NCBI RefSeq assembly: GCF_011386835.1
Contig: NC_088805.1
Span: forward strand, 16,922,836-16,986,835
Length of the DNA: 64,000 bases
Direction of reading: 5' to 3'
Source of the DNA: Chrysemys picta bellii
Taxonomy: Eukaryota; Chordata; Testudines; Emydidae
How positions within the stretch are numbered: the first letter of the stretch is position 1; every line of letters starts with the position of its first letter. The notes under the pieces were generated by a model, which saw only the letters and a program-made list of their open reading frames with translations, was not told where the DNA came from and did no database searches. This document shows, piece after piece, positions 1 to 10,384 of the stretch. Position numbers and translations under genes: made by a program.

Positions 1-220
1 CTGTGACTTAGTTCTGAAATCTTTCTCCTTCAGGCCGCAGAGGCAGCCCTGCGCCGCGAGACAGACCGTAATCGAGGAGAGGAAAGAGCCTGGTGTAGTT
101 TCCAAACCGCTGGGGAATGGAGTGAAGGAAGGGGGCGGGGGGCTATTTCTAGAAAACAGCAAACCTCTTTTGTCCAGCTGTCGATCCCATTCATATAACA
201 GCTGTTAAACCGTTGTTGTT
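1..220 (+). other. GC-rich edge segment, possible exon fragment
   Basis: A pyrimidine tract ending CAG at base 33 resembles an acceptor, and the frame from base 34 stays open to about 199, opening AAEAALRRETDRNRGEERAW. It has several CpGs, unlike the DNA around it. I do not recognise the peptide and see no clear donor or downstream exon, so it may be a terminal exon of a neighbouring gene or chance. Bases 221-1110 hold nothing I recognise. Confidence 0.2.
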
Positions 221-1118
221 ATGAAAGGTAGATCGAGCTCGCTAAAGTAACTGTAATAACGAAACAAGGACAGCCTAACACCCAGGAAAGAAAAATGAAT
301 GTGTTAACAGAAAGCAAAACCGTGGGTGGAGATTTAAGAGAAAATGCTAAGAGGCGAGAGAATTTACTCTCTCCATGGTTTAAAGCTGAATCTAGTTTGC
401 CACCGTAAACCCACACCCACCTCGCACACCAGCTACACACCACTCCCCCAAAGCTAAAACCACCGTCCTGCATTAAGTTCCACCTACAGGAACTTAGTGC
501 TGGGTGGGGTTGTCTTTGAAAATTAGGCAATAAGTAGAAATAGCCCAACTGAGGTCAACTTTACAGCTGGAGGTTGGCCTAGCCTCTCCCACCCCCTTTG
601 TCATACTCTTTAGCTGCTTGTCCTAAAATGAGGTTTGCTTTATGGGTTGACTTTGGAAACTTTGTCTTAGGGGTAGGGGATAAGGAGATTAGTGGAATAT
701 TAAAACCTGCTTTCACAAACAAAACAGAGCTTGTGTTGGCTTACAGACACCTCACCCATATCATAACCCCAAGCTCCTGTTTTCTTTTTTCGCCTTCATC
801 GTAGTAAAGCTTTCCCATTGCAGCTCTCAAACTCTGTTCAGTTTTTCACTATTCCACAAAAATCATTACTTCAGAAGTGAGGGATACTTTTAAAATATGC
901 TAATTATAGAATCCATAATAGCTATTCCAAGCCCAGCCTGACTCAAAGTAACGTAGACTAGAATTCAGTTTTCAGTATTTATTTCTCTTCAAAGTCAAGC
1001 AGACGCTCCTCCTCCCACTGCCAAAAGTTAGTCTATAAACTGCTTTCCATTCTGAATTTGCAGTTATGTGAGGTATTTGCATTTCTACGTTGGCTGTCAC
1101 CCTAGTATGCAGGTGCTG

Positions 1119-1887
1119 TAGGGTTGCCAGCTCTCCTGGTTTCGCTGGGAGTCTCCCAGAATTGGGCTCTTTCTCCCAGAGGCTGCTGAAGCCAAACTGG
1201 GAGATTTTAGACTGCTAAAAGTCTGGCTGCACAACGGGGCTAAGGAGGCTCCCTGCCACTTCTGGAAGCAGCTGGCATATCCCTGTGGCCCCTCGTAGGG
1301 AGAGGGGTCTCCCATGCCCCAACGACCAACTCCACAGCTCGCATTGGCTAGGAACTGCAGTCAATGGGAGCTGCGGGGGCGGTGCCTGCAGGCAGGAGCA
1401 GCATGTGGAGGCCCCTGGTCCCCTCTCCAGGAGCTGCAGGGATGTACCGACTGCTTCCAGATGCAGCACGGAGCCCCTTGCTCCTGCTTACCTTGGGCGC
1501 CCTGCTGCACAGCTGACCGGGAGCCACCTGAGGTAAGTACCGCCCAGCCAGAGCCCACACCCCTCCCCAGCCCTGAGCCCCCTCCCAAAGTCTGCACTCT
1601 GCACCCCCACCCCTTCCCCCAGCCTCCAGCACCCAAACTCCCTCCCAGAGCTTGCACCCTGCACCCCTTCCTGTGCCCTAACTCCCTACCCCAGGCTCAG
1701 CCCAAAGCCCCCTCCCACACTCCAAACCCCTGCCCCAGCCTGGTGACAGTGAGTGAAGGTGGGGGAGAGGGAGCGATGGGGGGGGGGGGGGAGAATGGAG
1801 TGAGCAGGGCAGGGCCTCGGAGAAGGGGCAGGGGAGGGGGCCAGGCACGGGTTTTGCATTTGTGTGATTAGACAGTTAGCAAGCCTA
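1119..1887. mobile_element. GC-rich non-autonomous hAT-like element, 769 bp
   Basis: Flanked by a perfect 8-bp direct repeat AGGTGCTG (1111-1118 and 1888-1895). The ends are weak inverted repeats: TAGGGTTGCCAGCTCT on the left, and TAGGCTTGCTAACTGT read inward from the right. The interior is C-rich with degenerate Pro/Leu-coding-looking repeats (1540-1740) that create long but meaningless open frames. It shares the internal CCGGGAGCC...CCTGAGGTAAG block, in opposite orientation, with 37895-38671. No transposase. Bases 1896-2329 hold nothing recognised. Confidence 0.8.
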
Positions 1888-2329
1888 AGGTGCTGACATA
1901 TATTTCACCAAATCCCACCTAACATACTGAAGTTTGTGCTGTGCCTTAGGGCCTCCAGTTTCAGCGTGTACTTATAATAGTTGGTCAGATTCACTTACTC
2001 ACTTAGGTGAGTTTTCTAAAGAATTTTGTGTCATCTCCTAGAGCTGGTTTGTGATACAGGAAACATCTCTAATAGTTCTTTTTACATTCATAGAACTGAT
2101 TTAAAATGCTAGTTAGTTGTGCTCAAGTTACTTCCTTGCATCCAAATCTACATATTCTAAAAGAAATGCAATAAATTAATTACTAAATATGCACTAACGA
2201 GGAAAGACTTAAATGCCAGGTTAACATCTTTCAGTGAAATATTATTGAGTTTCACAATTCCTCATCATTTTCTTACCCAATAATTAAATAGCTGCTAAGC
2301 ATCATGTGGTGAAAGCCTAACTTGTACAT

Positions 2330-2640
2330 AGAATCATAGAATATCAGGGTTGGAAGGGACCTCAGGAGGTCATCTAGTCCAACCCCCTGCTCAAAGCAGG
2401 ACCAATTCCCAACTAAATCATCCCAGCCAGGGCTTTGTCATGCCGGGCCTTAAAAACCTCGAAGGAAGGTGATTCCACCACCTCCCTAAGTAACGCATTC
2501 CAGTGCTTCACCACCCTCCTAGTGAAATAGTGTTTCCTAATATCCAACCTAGACCTCCCCCACTGCAACTTGAGACCATTGCTTCTTGTTCTGTCATCTG
2601 GGCACCAAGGACACAGGTTATACCTACAGGACGGGAGAAT
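2330..2640 (-). mobile_element. CR1 LINE 3' end fragment
   Basis: Begins at the ATAGAATCATAGAAT tail typical of the CR1 3' end read in reverse, followed by GGTTGGAAGGGACCTCAGGA and the usual CR1 text through the TTCTTGTTCTGTCATC segment. Truncated at about 2640, as most CR1 copies are. The stretch 2641-5615 has a MIR-like fragment at 3235-3345; otherwise nothing recognised. Confidence 0.9.
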
Positions 2641-3234
2641 GTCTTAGAAAGAAGTGGTTTATAAACAATTAAACCCAAAACAATTATTTTTCTCTCTTCC
2701 AGTCAGGGAGGAAGACGAGCAGCACATGCTTCCGCAGCTCACTTCATAGCAAGGCAAATTGACTATGAATTTGGGAGACTGATCAGGATCAAGAGCATTA
2801 GACACCAAAACTTTCTGGCATAACTGGATTGTTGATTCTGATTCATGTAATATGAGCATCTCACCAAACATGTATCAGAGCTGCAGAAAAAATTAAACTA
2901 TTAAAACCAATGACTAACCTGAGGGCTGATATTTTACCACACCATTCTTGCTTCTTTCTTCCCAATCCATTACTTCTTTGTATATTAATGTTAGTCTATA
3001 TGTACACCCCACTGCAACTCACAACAACGTACAATTAAACATACTTACAGGATATTTACCCACCAAAATCCACATAATTACTATAATACTTTGCGTTCTA
3101 AGATTAAATAGGCATTTAGATACCAACCTGTGTTGCCTTAGATATACCTAAAATTAGAGTAGAGCATCTCCAATGTATTTCAGAAACAGTCATACGTTTA
3201 TTTTATCTGGACACCTGTGAAGAAGATCCTGTAA

Positions 3235-3345
3235 GTATTATTCTTTTTACCCATGAGGAAATGAGGCCCAGAGGCTAAGTGACCTAACTAAAGCCTCACA
3301 GGAAGTTTGTTGCAGAGCCAGGAACAGATCTCTGGTCTCCTTAAT
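3235..3345 (-). repeat. MIR-like SINE fragment
   Basis: Reads in reverse the MIR core-and-tail pattern: CCATGAGGAAATGAGGCCC, AGTGACCTAA and GTTGCAGAGCCAGGAA. Old and diverged. Confidence 0.6.
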
Positions 3346-4276
3346 CCAGTTCTGTGTTTTTCCTCTATTTAATCAATTCATTCTTGCATAATTATGGTAG
3401 CTTGTTACTGAGTTAAATATTAAAGTGTTTGTGCTCTGTAATTTAGTGTTTTACCATTAATTGAATGTGTGATCTTTGATTGTTTTCAGACAAGTTTTTT
3501 TACATTTCAGTGTTAAGAAATGCTCAGAACTTTGTCACAAATTTCCTTATATTACAGCGGTATTGAAAGATAGAAGACTTCTACTTCTTTAAAGGAAACA
3601 TAATTGTTTCCAGCTCACCTCCTATAATCTAGTTCAAAACAAAGTCAATCTGTACTTTTTACAAGTTGGCCGCAGTCATTTGCCAGCGCACTTCTATAGC
3701 ATATAGATTACTAGTGCTCATATCACCTTTGACACATTTATTGTACTTTTATAGTTACATTCAGGGTTAAAAACAATTTCTTGATTTCCCAAAAAATCTT
3801 TTGAATCTAAAAATGAAAATGTTTGAAATTTGAATTATCAAACTACAAATTGATTAACAAAAATGACAGCAAATTTCAGACAATCCCTGATCAGTGGTTG
3901 ACTAACAGTACAAAATTGTGATCTAGTAAATTAAAAGGACACAGAGGCACTCTTAAAAATTAGTTTAATTTTTACTCTGCATTATTTGACACCCTCTTAG
4001 AACTCTTAAAATTGAATTACTTCCTCTATTTTTCTTCTCCCACAGATCCAATTCAGTTATTTCCTCATTGGTAGCCAGGGTGAGCATAGCTCTCAGGATT
4101 GTTTTCAATTAACATATGCTCAGTGTATTGAATACATTAGGTCCTTCACAGCTGTGTGGGTATTCTCCCCCCCCCCCATTTTTCAACCAAATAATGGATT
4201 GATAAAAGCTATTTATGTATTGTAGATGATAAATCCCAGAAAACAGGCCTTAAAACATATACAAACTTGATTAATT

Positions 4277-4552
4277 TTGGGCCCAAACTACTTGACAGTC
4301 TCTCAAGCTATGTCTCAAGAATTTGTAAAGGCTGCAGAGGCTGGGTTCAGCAGTAAACCTGCCCTACATGGAGGTTCACCTTCAGTACTGAGTAAGACCT
4401 ATAGCACAGACAGGCCTAAGCCAACAGATAAAGATCTGGATCTTAAACACCTCAAAATTCTAAAGGTGTATAGATCCAGGTTTGGTTTTGACAAATATAT
4501 AGCCTTTAAATTTCCTGTTTCCAAATTGTTTCATATGCTGCCACAACACTGA
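4277..4552 (+). other. 91-codon open frame, unrecognised, probably not a gene
   Basis: An open frame starting MGPNYLTVSQAMSQEFVKAA lies in otherwise AT-rich intergenic DNA. No domain, splice-site pairing or neighbouring coding signal supports it. I list it only because it is the longest unexplained open frame between the CR1 and the hAT element. Confidence 0.1.
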
Positions 4553-5623
4553 CCCTGTTCAGATTTTTTCAATTTGAAGACTATTGTCTTGATTCCTACA
4601 CTCAAGTCCCATTAATGAGCATGAGGCACATACCTTAAGGTAGATTAATTTTCTCTTATCTGTTCATGTGTTAGCCATTTAATTTTTCAGGTTAGTTATA
4701 TTAAGACATATTTATTAATTTCTTTACTGATTTCCACACAAATCCAAGTTGTTATTTTTCACAAAAAGCTACTCCCATGGCTGCTGGGCTAATAGCCAGT
4801 AGCCACAACTACTAAGGCAAACTCCAAAAGAATGCCTGCAGAGCTCAGAGAGATTTCCAAAAAGTGCAAAAATAGACAAAAGGAAATTTCCCATTTCAAT
4901 GTATTTTTACATTGTTGTTCTTACAGTGACTTTCTATAGCAGATATACAGTTACCTGCATATTTGTTCTGTGTTGATGTTAATCTGCAAACCTGCCTTTT
5001 TCATTGAAGTTTGTAATTACGATTCTAGGTAAGGAAATTTCCCCAAGTCATCAGCTAGATCTGTGAATGGCAGTTCTCACTGGGCATATAGCGGCCTTCA
5101 GAGTTTCCAAAAGTGCACAGTCAAAAAATAAAATTTTAAAAATGATCTGAAAATAAACTATTTGAAGGAGTACGGGACAGTGCACACCACTCCTTCCTCC
5201 CACACAACAGCTGCAGAGGGAGAAATCAAGACTGAGAATTGGAACTGGTATTTGAGAGTAAATCCATAGGAAAATGCAACAAGTGTTTTAGAAAAAAACC
5301 TGAATGTTAGATCAGATTTACAGAAAGCCACCTACTTCATGCTCTTCAGGCCAGAATTATGGCCACTAAATATTGAGAGCTCAGTGAGCAATCTTACAAG
5401 AACAGTAGCAGTGGTTCAAAAAGTGGTTCCAGAATTGCTTTTAAAGGAAACCTACAAAGGGAAATAATGGTTTTACCCCCATTTTGATTGTATATCATGT
5501 ATAAATCAGGCCTGAAGGGTTTTATTTCCCACCCTTCCCCGCTTGATTTTTTTTAAGCATAAAAATATCAGGAATGTCAAATTTACTATTCCTTGATTTT
5601 GCTGGACACCTCCTCCTTTAGAG

Positions 5624-6012
5624 CAGTGGCTCTCAACCTTTCCAGACTACTCTACTCCTTTCAGAAGTCTGATCTGTCTTGCATATCCCCAAGTTTCACC
5701 TCACTTAAAAACTACTTGCTTTCAAAATCAGCACATTATTACTGAAAAATTGCTTACTTTCTCATTTTTACCACATAATTATAATATAAATCAATTGGAA
5801 TATAAATATTGTACTTACATTTCAGTGTATAGTATATAGAGCAGTATAAACAAGTCATTATCTGTATGAAATTTTAGTTTGTACTGATTTCACTAGTTCT
5901 TTTTATGTAGCCTATTGTAAAACTAGGCCAATTATCTAGATGAGCTGATGTACCCCCTGGAAGACCTGTGTGTACCCCTGGGGGTACACATACCCTTAGC
6001 TGAGAACCACTG
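5624..6012. mobile_element. hAT MITE, 389 bp, perfect target duplication
   Basis: Perfect 8-bp duplication CTTTAGAG (5616-5623 and 6013-6020). Inverted ends CAGTGGCTCTCAACC on the left and CAGTGGTTCTCAGC read inward from the right. AT-rich interior without coding capacity. A second, inverted and more diverged copy lies at 27128-27528. Bases 6021-6420 hold nothing recognised. Confidence 0.9.
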
Positions 6013-6436
6013 CTTTAGAGGACCCAGAGAAATGGAGCAAGAGCTTTTTTGACCTCTCAAATAGATGGTGTTGAATATAAATATTTCCCCCCTCCTCCAA
6101 ATAAAAAGTACCAACCAACCATAAAAATAATTTTCCTCTCATTTAATCAGATTTCACTTGCTTGGAATCTGAGATCATAATCATACTAGTGCTCCAGTCA
6201 TCCACAGACTTCCAAGAAAAACAAAATAGACAAAATCTGAATATTTTCTAATCTAAGAAACAGGAGAGAACTCTTTTGTAAAAAAAACGTTAAGCCTTTC
6301 AGATTATCTTTAAAATCATAAAGAACCCAGAGAACACAATTTTTACTTTTTTTCCCTTCTGTGTAGGTTTATTTATAACTAAACTTAGATCCTGTTGAGA
6401 GAGAATACTCATTAAGAGGCCATTGTGAACAAAGAC

Positions 6437-6808
6437 TCAATGCTGAAATATGTCGAGTCCTCCAACCCTTAAAGCAGAGATACTAGCCACTGGGAATGGG
6501 GTTTTCATGGAAAGATTCAGAAGTGGGCAAATCACTAACGGTTCAAAGGGTGGCTTCGTCAAAGCATTGAGAACTAAATTTAAGTCCCAGGAGGGAGTAG
6601 GGTGTCTAACATTATGGAAGAGGTTCAATAAACCATTTGTAAATCTTAACATTGCAGGGTGAGTAAATACTGAGAAGCTTTGTGCTGGAGAATGGAATAC
6701 TGTAATGGTAGCTAGTTGAACTTTAATGGAACTCAAAGAAAGTCCTCCTTTCTTTAGAGTAAATAAGTATCCTAACAGCTCAGAGATGGGAGAATCAATA
6801 GGAGACAA
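6437..6808 (-). pseudogene. DIRS tyrosine recombinase remnant
   Basis: 123 open codons with the DIRS recombinase N-terminal pattern (SELLGYLFTLKKGGLSLSSI, HPAMLRFTNGLL, PSWDLNLVLNALTKPPFEPL) ending near the SALRVGGL segment where the first catalytic arginine sits. The rest of the catalytic domain is missing or decayed, so it is inactive. Confidence 0.75.
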
Positions 6809-7290
6809 ACTATAATGAGCACAACAGTGGAAAAACCTTTTCCATCCCTGAAGATAAGTCTTCCTGGTAGAATCTTTTCTACTGTTCAGCAGAACCTCCT
6901 GGATCTCTGTGGCCCAAGACAGTTCTTGCTCTGAGAACCATCTAGCTATTAGGTCCTGAACTGCAGAGGTTCAGGGTGGAGTAAAGGACGTTTCTTGAGT
7001 CTGGTGTGAGAAAAAACTAGGCATCAGCAGAAGATCAATGATTGGTCAGGAGCAGAGGTGAAGAAGATAAGGAAACCAAAGCTGTCTCAGCCAGGTTGAT
7101 CCAGTCAAGATGATGGTGGCTTTGTCCGGATTGATTTTGTTTAGGACGAGGATCAGTAGCAGCAGCGGAAATGCAAATAGATTTTTCGCCTTGAAGAAGA
7201 AAAAGGTGTCCCCAGAGAGGTGACCCAAGCCTCCCCTTGAACAGAACTGCTCAGACTTCTGATCAGCTATGGTGGTGAAAAGATCTGTTT

Positions 7291-7551
7291 TCAGAAATCC
7301 CCAGGTAAGAAATATCTAAGTACAGATTTGTCTAGTTCCCACTCTCGATCCTGAGTGAAGTGCCTGCTAAGATTGTCGGCTATGGTATTTTGGAGACCGG
7401 GTAGGTAGACGGCCAAGATCAGGACATCGAGGCCTATGCATGAGTTCCAAAATTTCACGGCCTTAGCAGAGCGGGAAGGGGGTCTCGCTCCCCTTTGCCA
7501 ACTTATATAGTACACATTGTCCCTGTTGTCTGTCATTATGCGTGCTGTCAC
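7291..7551 (-). pseudogene. DIRS RNase H remnant
   Basis: Open for 86 codons. The spacing from TDNRDNVYYISWQRGARPPS to WNSCIGLDVLILAVYLPG and NTIADNLSRHF fits the RNase H tail of DIRS polyproteins, with the DN and adjacent acidic residues kept. Fragment only. Confidence 0.75.
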
Positions 7552-8803
7552 TAAATAACTTTAGATCATGGAAAGGGAAGTTCTGGACATCACAGGCAAA
7601 TCAGGAGTGAAGTCATGATGCCCTGTGCATTACGGTAAACATAGCACTGGAACGAGCTGCCATATCAGTCACACACGGAGAAGCTTGCAGCATTGTTCTA
7701 GCTAAGAGCTGCTCTTCTGCAATGATGGCTTAAAACTGTTTTGTGCTCTTTTAGCAGATATTCAATAAAAGAGGTACACTTTGTATAATTAATGTGATTG
7801 TATTTTGCCAGAATCACTTGATTATTAGCAATTGGAATTGCAGAGTAGCAGAAAAGTAAGGTTCAAGAGTTTGTGCTCCTTGTCATTAGATGTAGTGTTT
7901 GGATGGTGTTGTCTATGATGCTCATTCACTGCATCCATGACTAAAGAATTCGGTCTGGGGTGGGAAAATAAAAACTCAAGCCCCTAGCTGGGACAATACT
8001 TTTTCAATGGTCTTTTAGCTGACGGGGGGTGCAGTAGCAGGAATCTGCTAGATTCTAATAATGCTTCATTTATAGGGAGGGCTACCCGGGCTGACGATGG
8101 TGCATAGAAAATGTCGAGCCATTTGTGATGTGTCTCCTGCACGACTTCTAATGGGATCTGAAGGGTGTCCGCTGCCCTCTTCATCAGATCTTGAAATTAT
8201 TTGAAATCATCGTGAGGCGGCGAAGGGGATGACAACTTCAACTGGGGAAGAAGAAGAAATATTAGAATATGGAGTAGCCTCCTCATCAGCTCTCCTTTCC
8301 TGGTCCTCGAATGTATCCTCATTGGAGATTGTTTAGGAGAAACAGAAGGAGCTGAAGAATGTTTCCTGGGATGATCTACATGAGCAGTGTGCACTTCAGA
8401 AAACAGTTGCTGATAAATAGCCCAGGGATCCCAGTATGCCCACTGGGGAGGACCATATGGGAATGGTGGGTGCATCCAGGGTTAGTTGTACCAGGTGGAT
8501 GTTTGGCAGACTTTGATGGTAGAAGCCTGGAAGTGTTCTAAACAGTCCAGGTTCTAGCTAAACAAATATAGGTAGGCAGTCAGCAGAACCCTGCACAGAA
8601 ATCTGGGAGTCTGAAGAACTCCCTTTCATAGTCTGGTGGAGTGGGGGAATGGAAGAATAATCAGCCATCTTTCAGAAGGTGTTGAATACTGGGGAGGCAG
8701 GTGGTCCTGGAGAAAGGTGAAATAGTGGAAATAAAATTGGTTGTGGTACCAGAGGTCTTGAACTCAGAGGAGACTCAGCCTCCTCGGAAACAAGAAGGAC
8801 TAC

Positions 8804-8899
8804 TTGCGTCTGATGAAGTGGGCATTCACCCACGAAAGCTTATGCTCCAATACTTCTGTTAGTCTTAAAGGTGCCACAGGACCCTCTGTTGCTTTTTAC
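8804..8899 (+). mobile_element. 96-bp insertion of an abundant reptile repeat inside the DIRS element
   Basis: A short sequence including GAAGTGGGCATTCACCCACG and AAAGCTTATGCTCCAATAC, which I recognise as a very common turtle repeat (family name not certain). It sits between perfect 8-bp copies of AGGACTAC (8796-8803 and 8900-8907), so it inserted into the older DIRS sequence. Confidence 0.75.
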
Positions 8900-9429
8900 A
8901 GGACTACCTTTGAGAACCTGAACTCTTGCGGTATTGGGTGAGCCAATACAGTGACCTGGTGAGTCCCAGCTGTAGAGCTGTGAGGTACCGAAGGCTGGAC
9001 TCAGTGTTCCAGTTGTACTGATGGTCTAGGTACCGATGAGGCAGTGGAAGACAAAGAGCGTACTGCCTTCTTAGTCAAGTGCTTAGAATTGGTAGTATCT
9101 TGCCCATATATCCTTGGTATGGGACACAAGGATGCATATGGTGCATGAACAAGACGAACAGGTATTGCCACTGAAATCTTCTGATTGAAGGTGGACATGC
9201 ACACCCCAAAGGGAAACTACCTGAAGTAGTAGTAGTTACGAAAACAAGATTCTAGATCACTACAGTAAAATCAGTGTTAAGATTCACTACTCTGGCACTT
9301 GGAGAGAAATGATCACCCAGATAACGTTAGTTCAATATTGATTTCTATACATGTTTAACATGATTCAACCTGTATTATTGTTTAATGCTCTTACAAGAAA
9401 CATGAATATCCAGAGCAAGACCATCTTTT

Positions 9430-10267
9430 TTTTAATCCAATGCAGTGTTCATTTATTTTTGTACATACAAAAAGAGCCACCCTCTTTGATTCCCCCCACC
9501 CCCAAAAATCTCTCCTTTACAAACAGTTAAAAATTAAAAACCAGATGATGACAGGTTAATTTTGGTACAATTATTCAGCAACATAGCTGTCATAATTAGA
9601 GTTAAATTTCCTACAAGGTTACTTGTAGGGAAATCCTGATTATTGGCCAAATAAAATTCCATATTACAAGTTAGCAAATTCTAGTACAAAAATAGTCCTT
9701 GTGTTAGAACAGCCTCTTATAATTATATTCACAGGTTTGAGTCTATTGGCTGCATAATACCTTAATATTTTATGAAATTTCTTTTTATATGGCTCATTCA
9801 TCTAATTCAATATAGTGTTGAGCCTCAATCAATCCTCAGGCAAAAAACCCTGAACAGGGTTAATATGCTGCTCAGTGTACTCTGAAGTACTGTGCTTTTC
9901 ACAGGACATCCAAAAAAATCCCCAAACTGTTCTCAGCTAGTCTCCTCGATATCACAATGAGATCCAGACCCAAAAGGACCCCCCTGAAGTACAGATCCAC
10001 AACCTTCTGTAGGAACACAGGCCACAGCTTTGATGTTCAAATTCCACTTGGAAAACAGGTCCAGCTCCTCCACTCATTTCCACATTTGCCTTTGTGAGCT
10101 TCTTTAGAAATTAAAGCTTAGCACTCATGAAAGATGTGGGGCCATTCTGGTACTGCCCCTTTCAGGAGTGTCCCATTCTGGCCGGGCTTTCTCCTCTTCT
10201 GTCTCTGGTTAATGTGGTTCAGCAGTTTCCCTTAGACCATGCCCTTCAGGGAAAATCTGGGGAAATA
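9430..10267 (-). other. HIRA: HIRA 3'UTR (predicted)
   Basis: Sequence after the TAG stop to about 25 bases past the first AATAAA read on the minus strand. Roughly 840 bases, a plausible vertebrate length. The exact cleavage site is inferred, not seen. The minus strand here is A/T-rich and ends near an A-run at about 9426-9433. Confidence 0.6.
9452..9457 (-). promoter_or_regulatory. poly(A) signal AATAAA for HIRA
   Basis: TTTATT on the plus strand reads AATAAA on the minus strand, about 810 bases past the stop. It is the first canonical hexamer I found there. A T-rich, TGTA-containing stretch lies just upstream on the transcript strand, as expected for a cleavage signal. Confidence 0.6.
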
Positions 10268-10384
10268 CTATTTGTCTCTCAAGATGTCTAGCTGCTCTTG
10301 ATATTCTGTGAAAAGCCTCTGGAAACGGAGGTTCTGTCCGATGACAGGAAGCAGTTCTTTCAGTAGCTCTCTCTTTCGTAAACC
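10268..10384 (-). CDS. HIRA: HIRA exon 25, C-terminus and stop
   Basis: 117 coding nt: GLRKRELLKELLPVIGQNLR then FQRLFTEYQEQLDILRDK and a TAG stop (bases 10268-10270). The C-terminal helix ends exactly where mammalian HIRA does. The acceptor is GTGCAG. The exon continues as 3'UTR to about 9430. Confidence 0.98.
   Translation of the reverse strand, partial: GLRKRELLKELLPVIGQNLRFQRLFTEYQEQLDILRDK

Larger units (their letters stand above)
6430..9230 (-). mobile_element. Degenerate DIRS-family retrotransposon
   Basis: Coding remnants read on the minus strand in DIRS order: gag-like sequence (about 8475-7984, with LDIFYAPSSARVALPINEAL), RNase H (7551-7291, with ARIMTDNRDNVYYI and YLPGLQNTIADNLSRHF), a linker (about 7228-7046, DKATIILTGSTWLRQLWF) and a tyrosine recombinase domain (about 6990-6437, GLSLSSIKVQLATI and RHPTPSWDLNLVL). 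Stops and frame breaks interrupt each part. I see no reverse-transcriptase palm motif: bases about 7560-7960, where it should be, are unrelated AT-rich DNA. Boundaries are approximate. Confidence 0.8.

Noticed and set aside
1314..1871. 185-codon open frame on the plus strand, Pro/Cys-rich
   Set aside because: It lies wholly inside the hAT-like element 1119-1887; overlapping frames on both strands are equally open because the DNA is GC-rich and repetitive.
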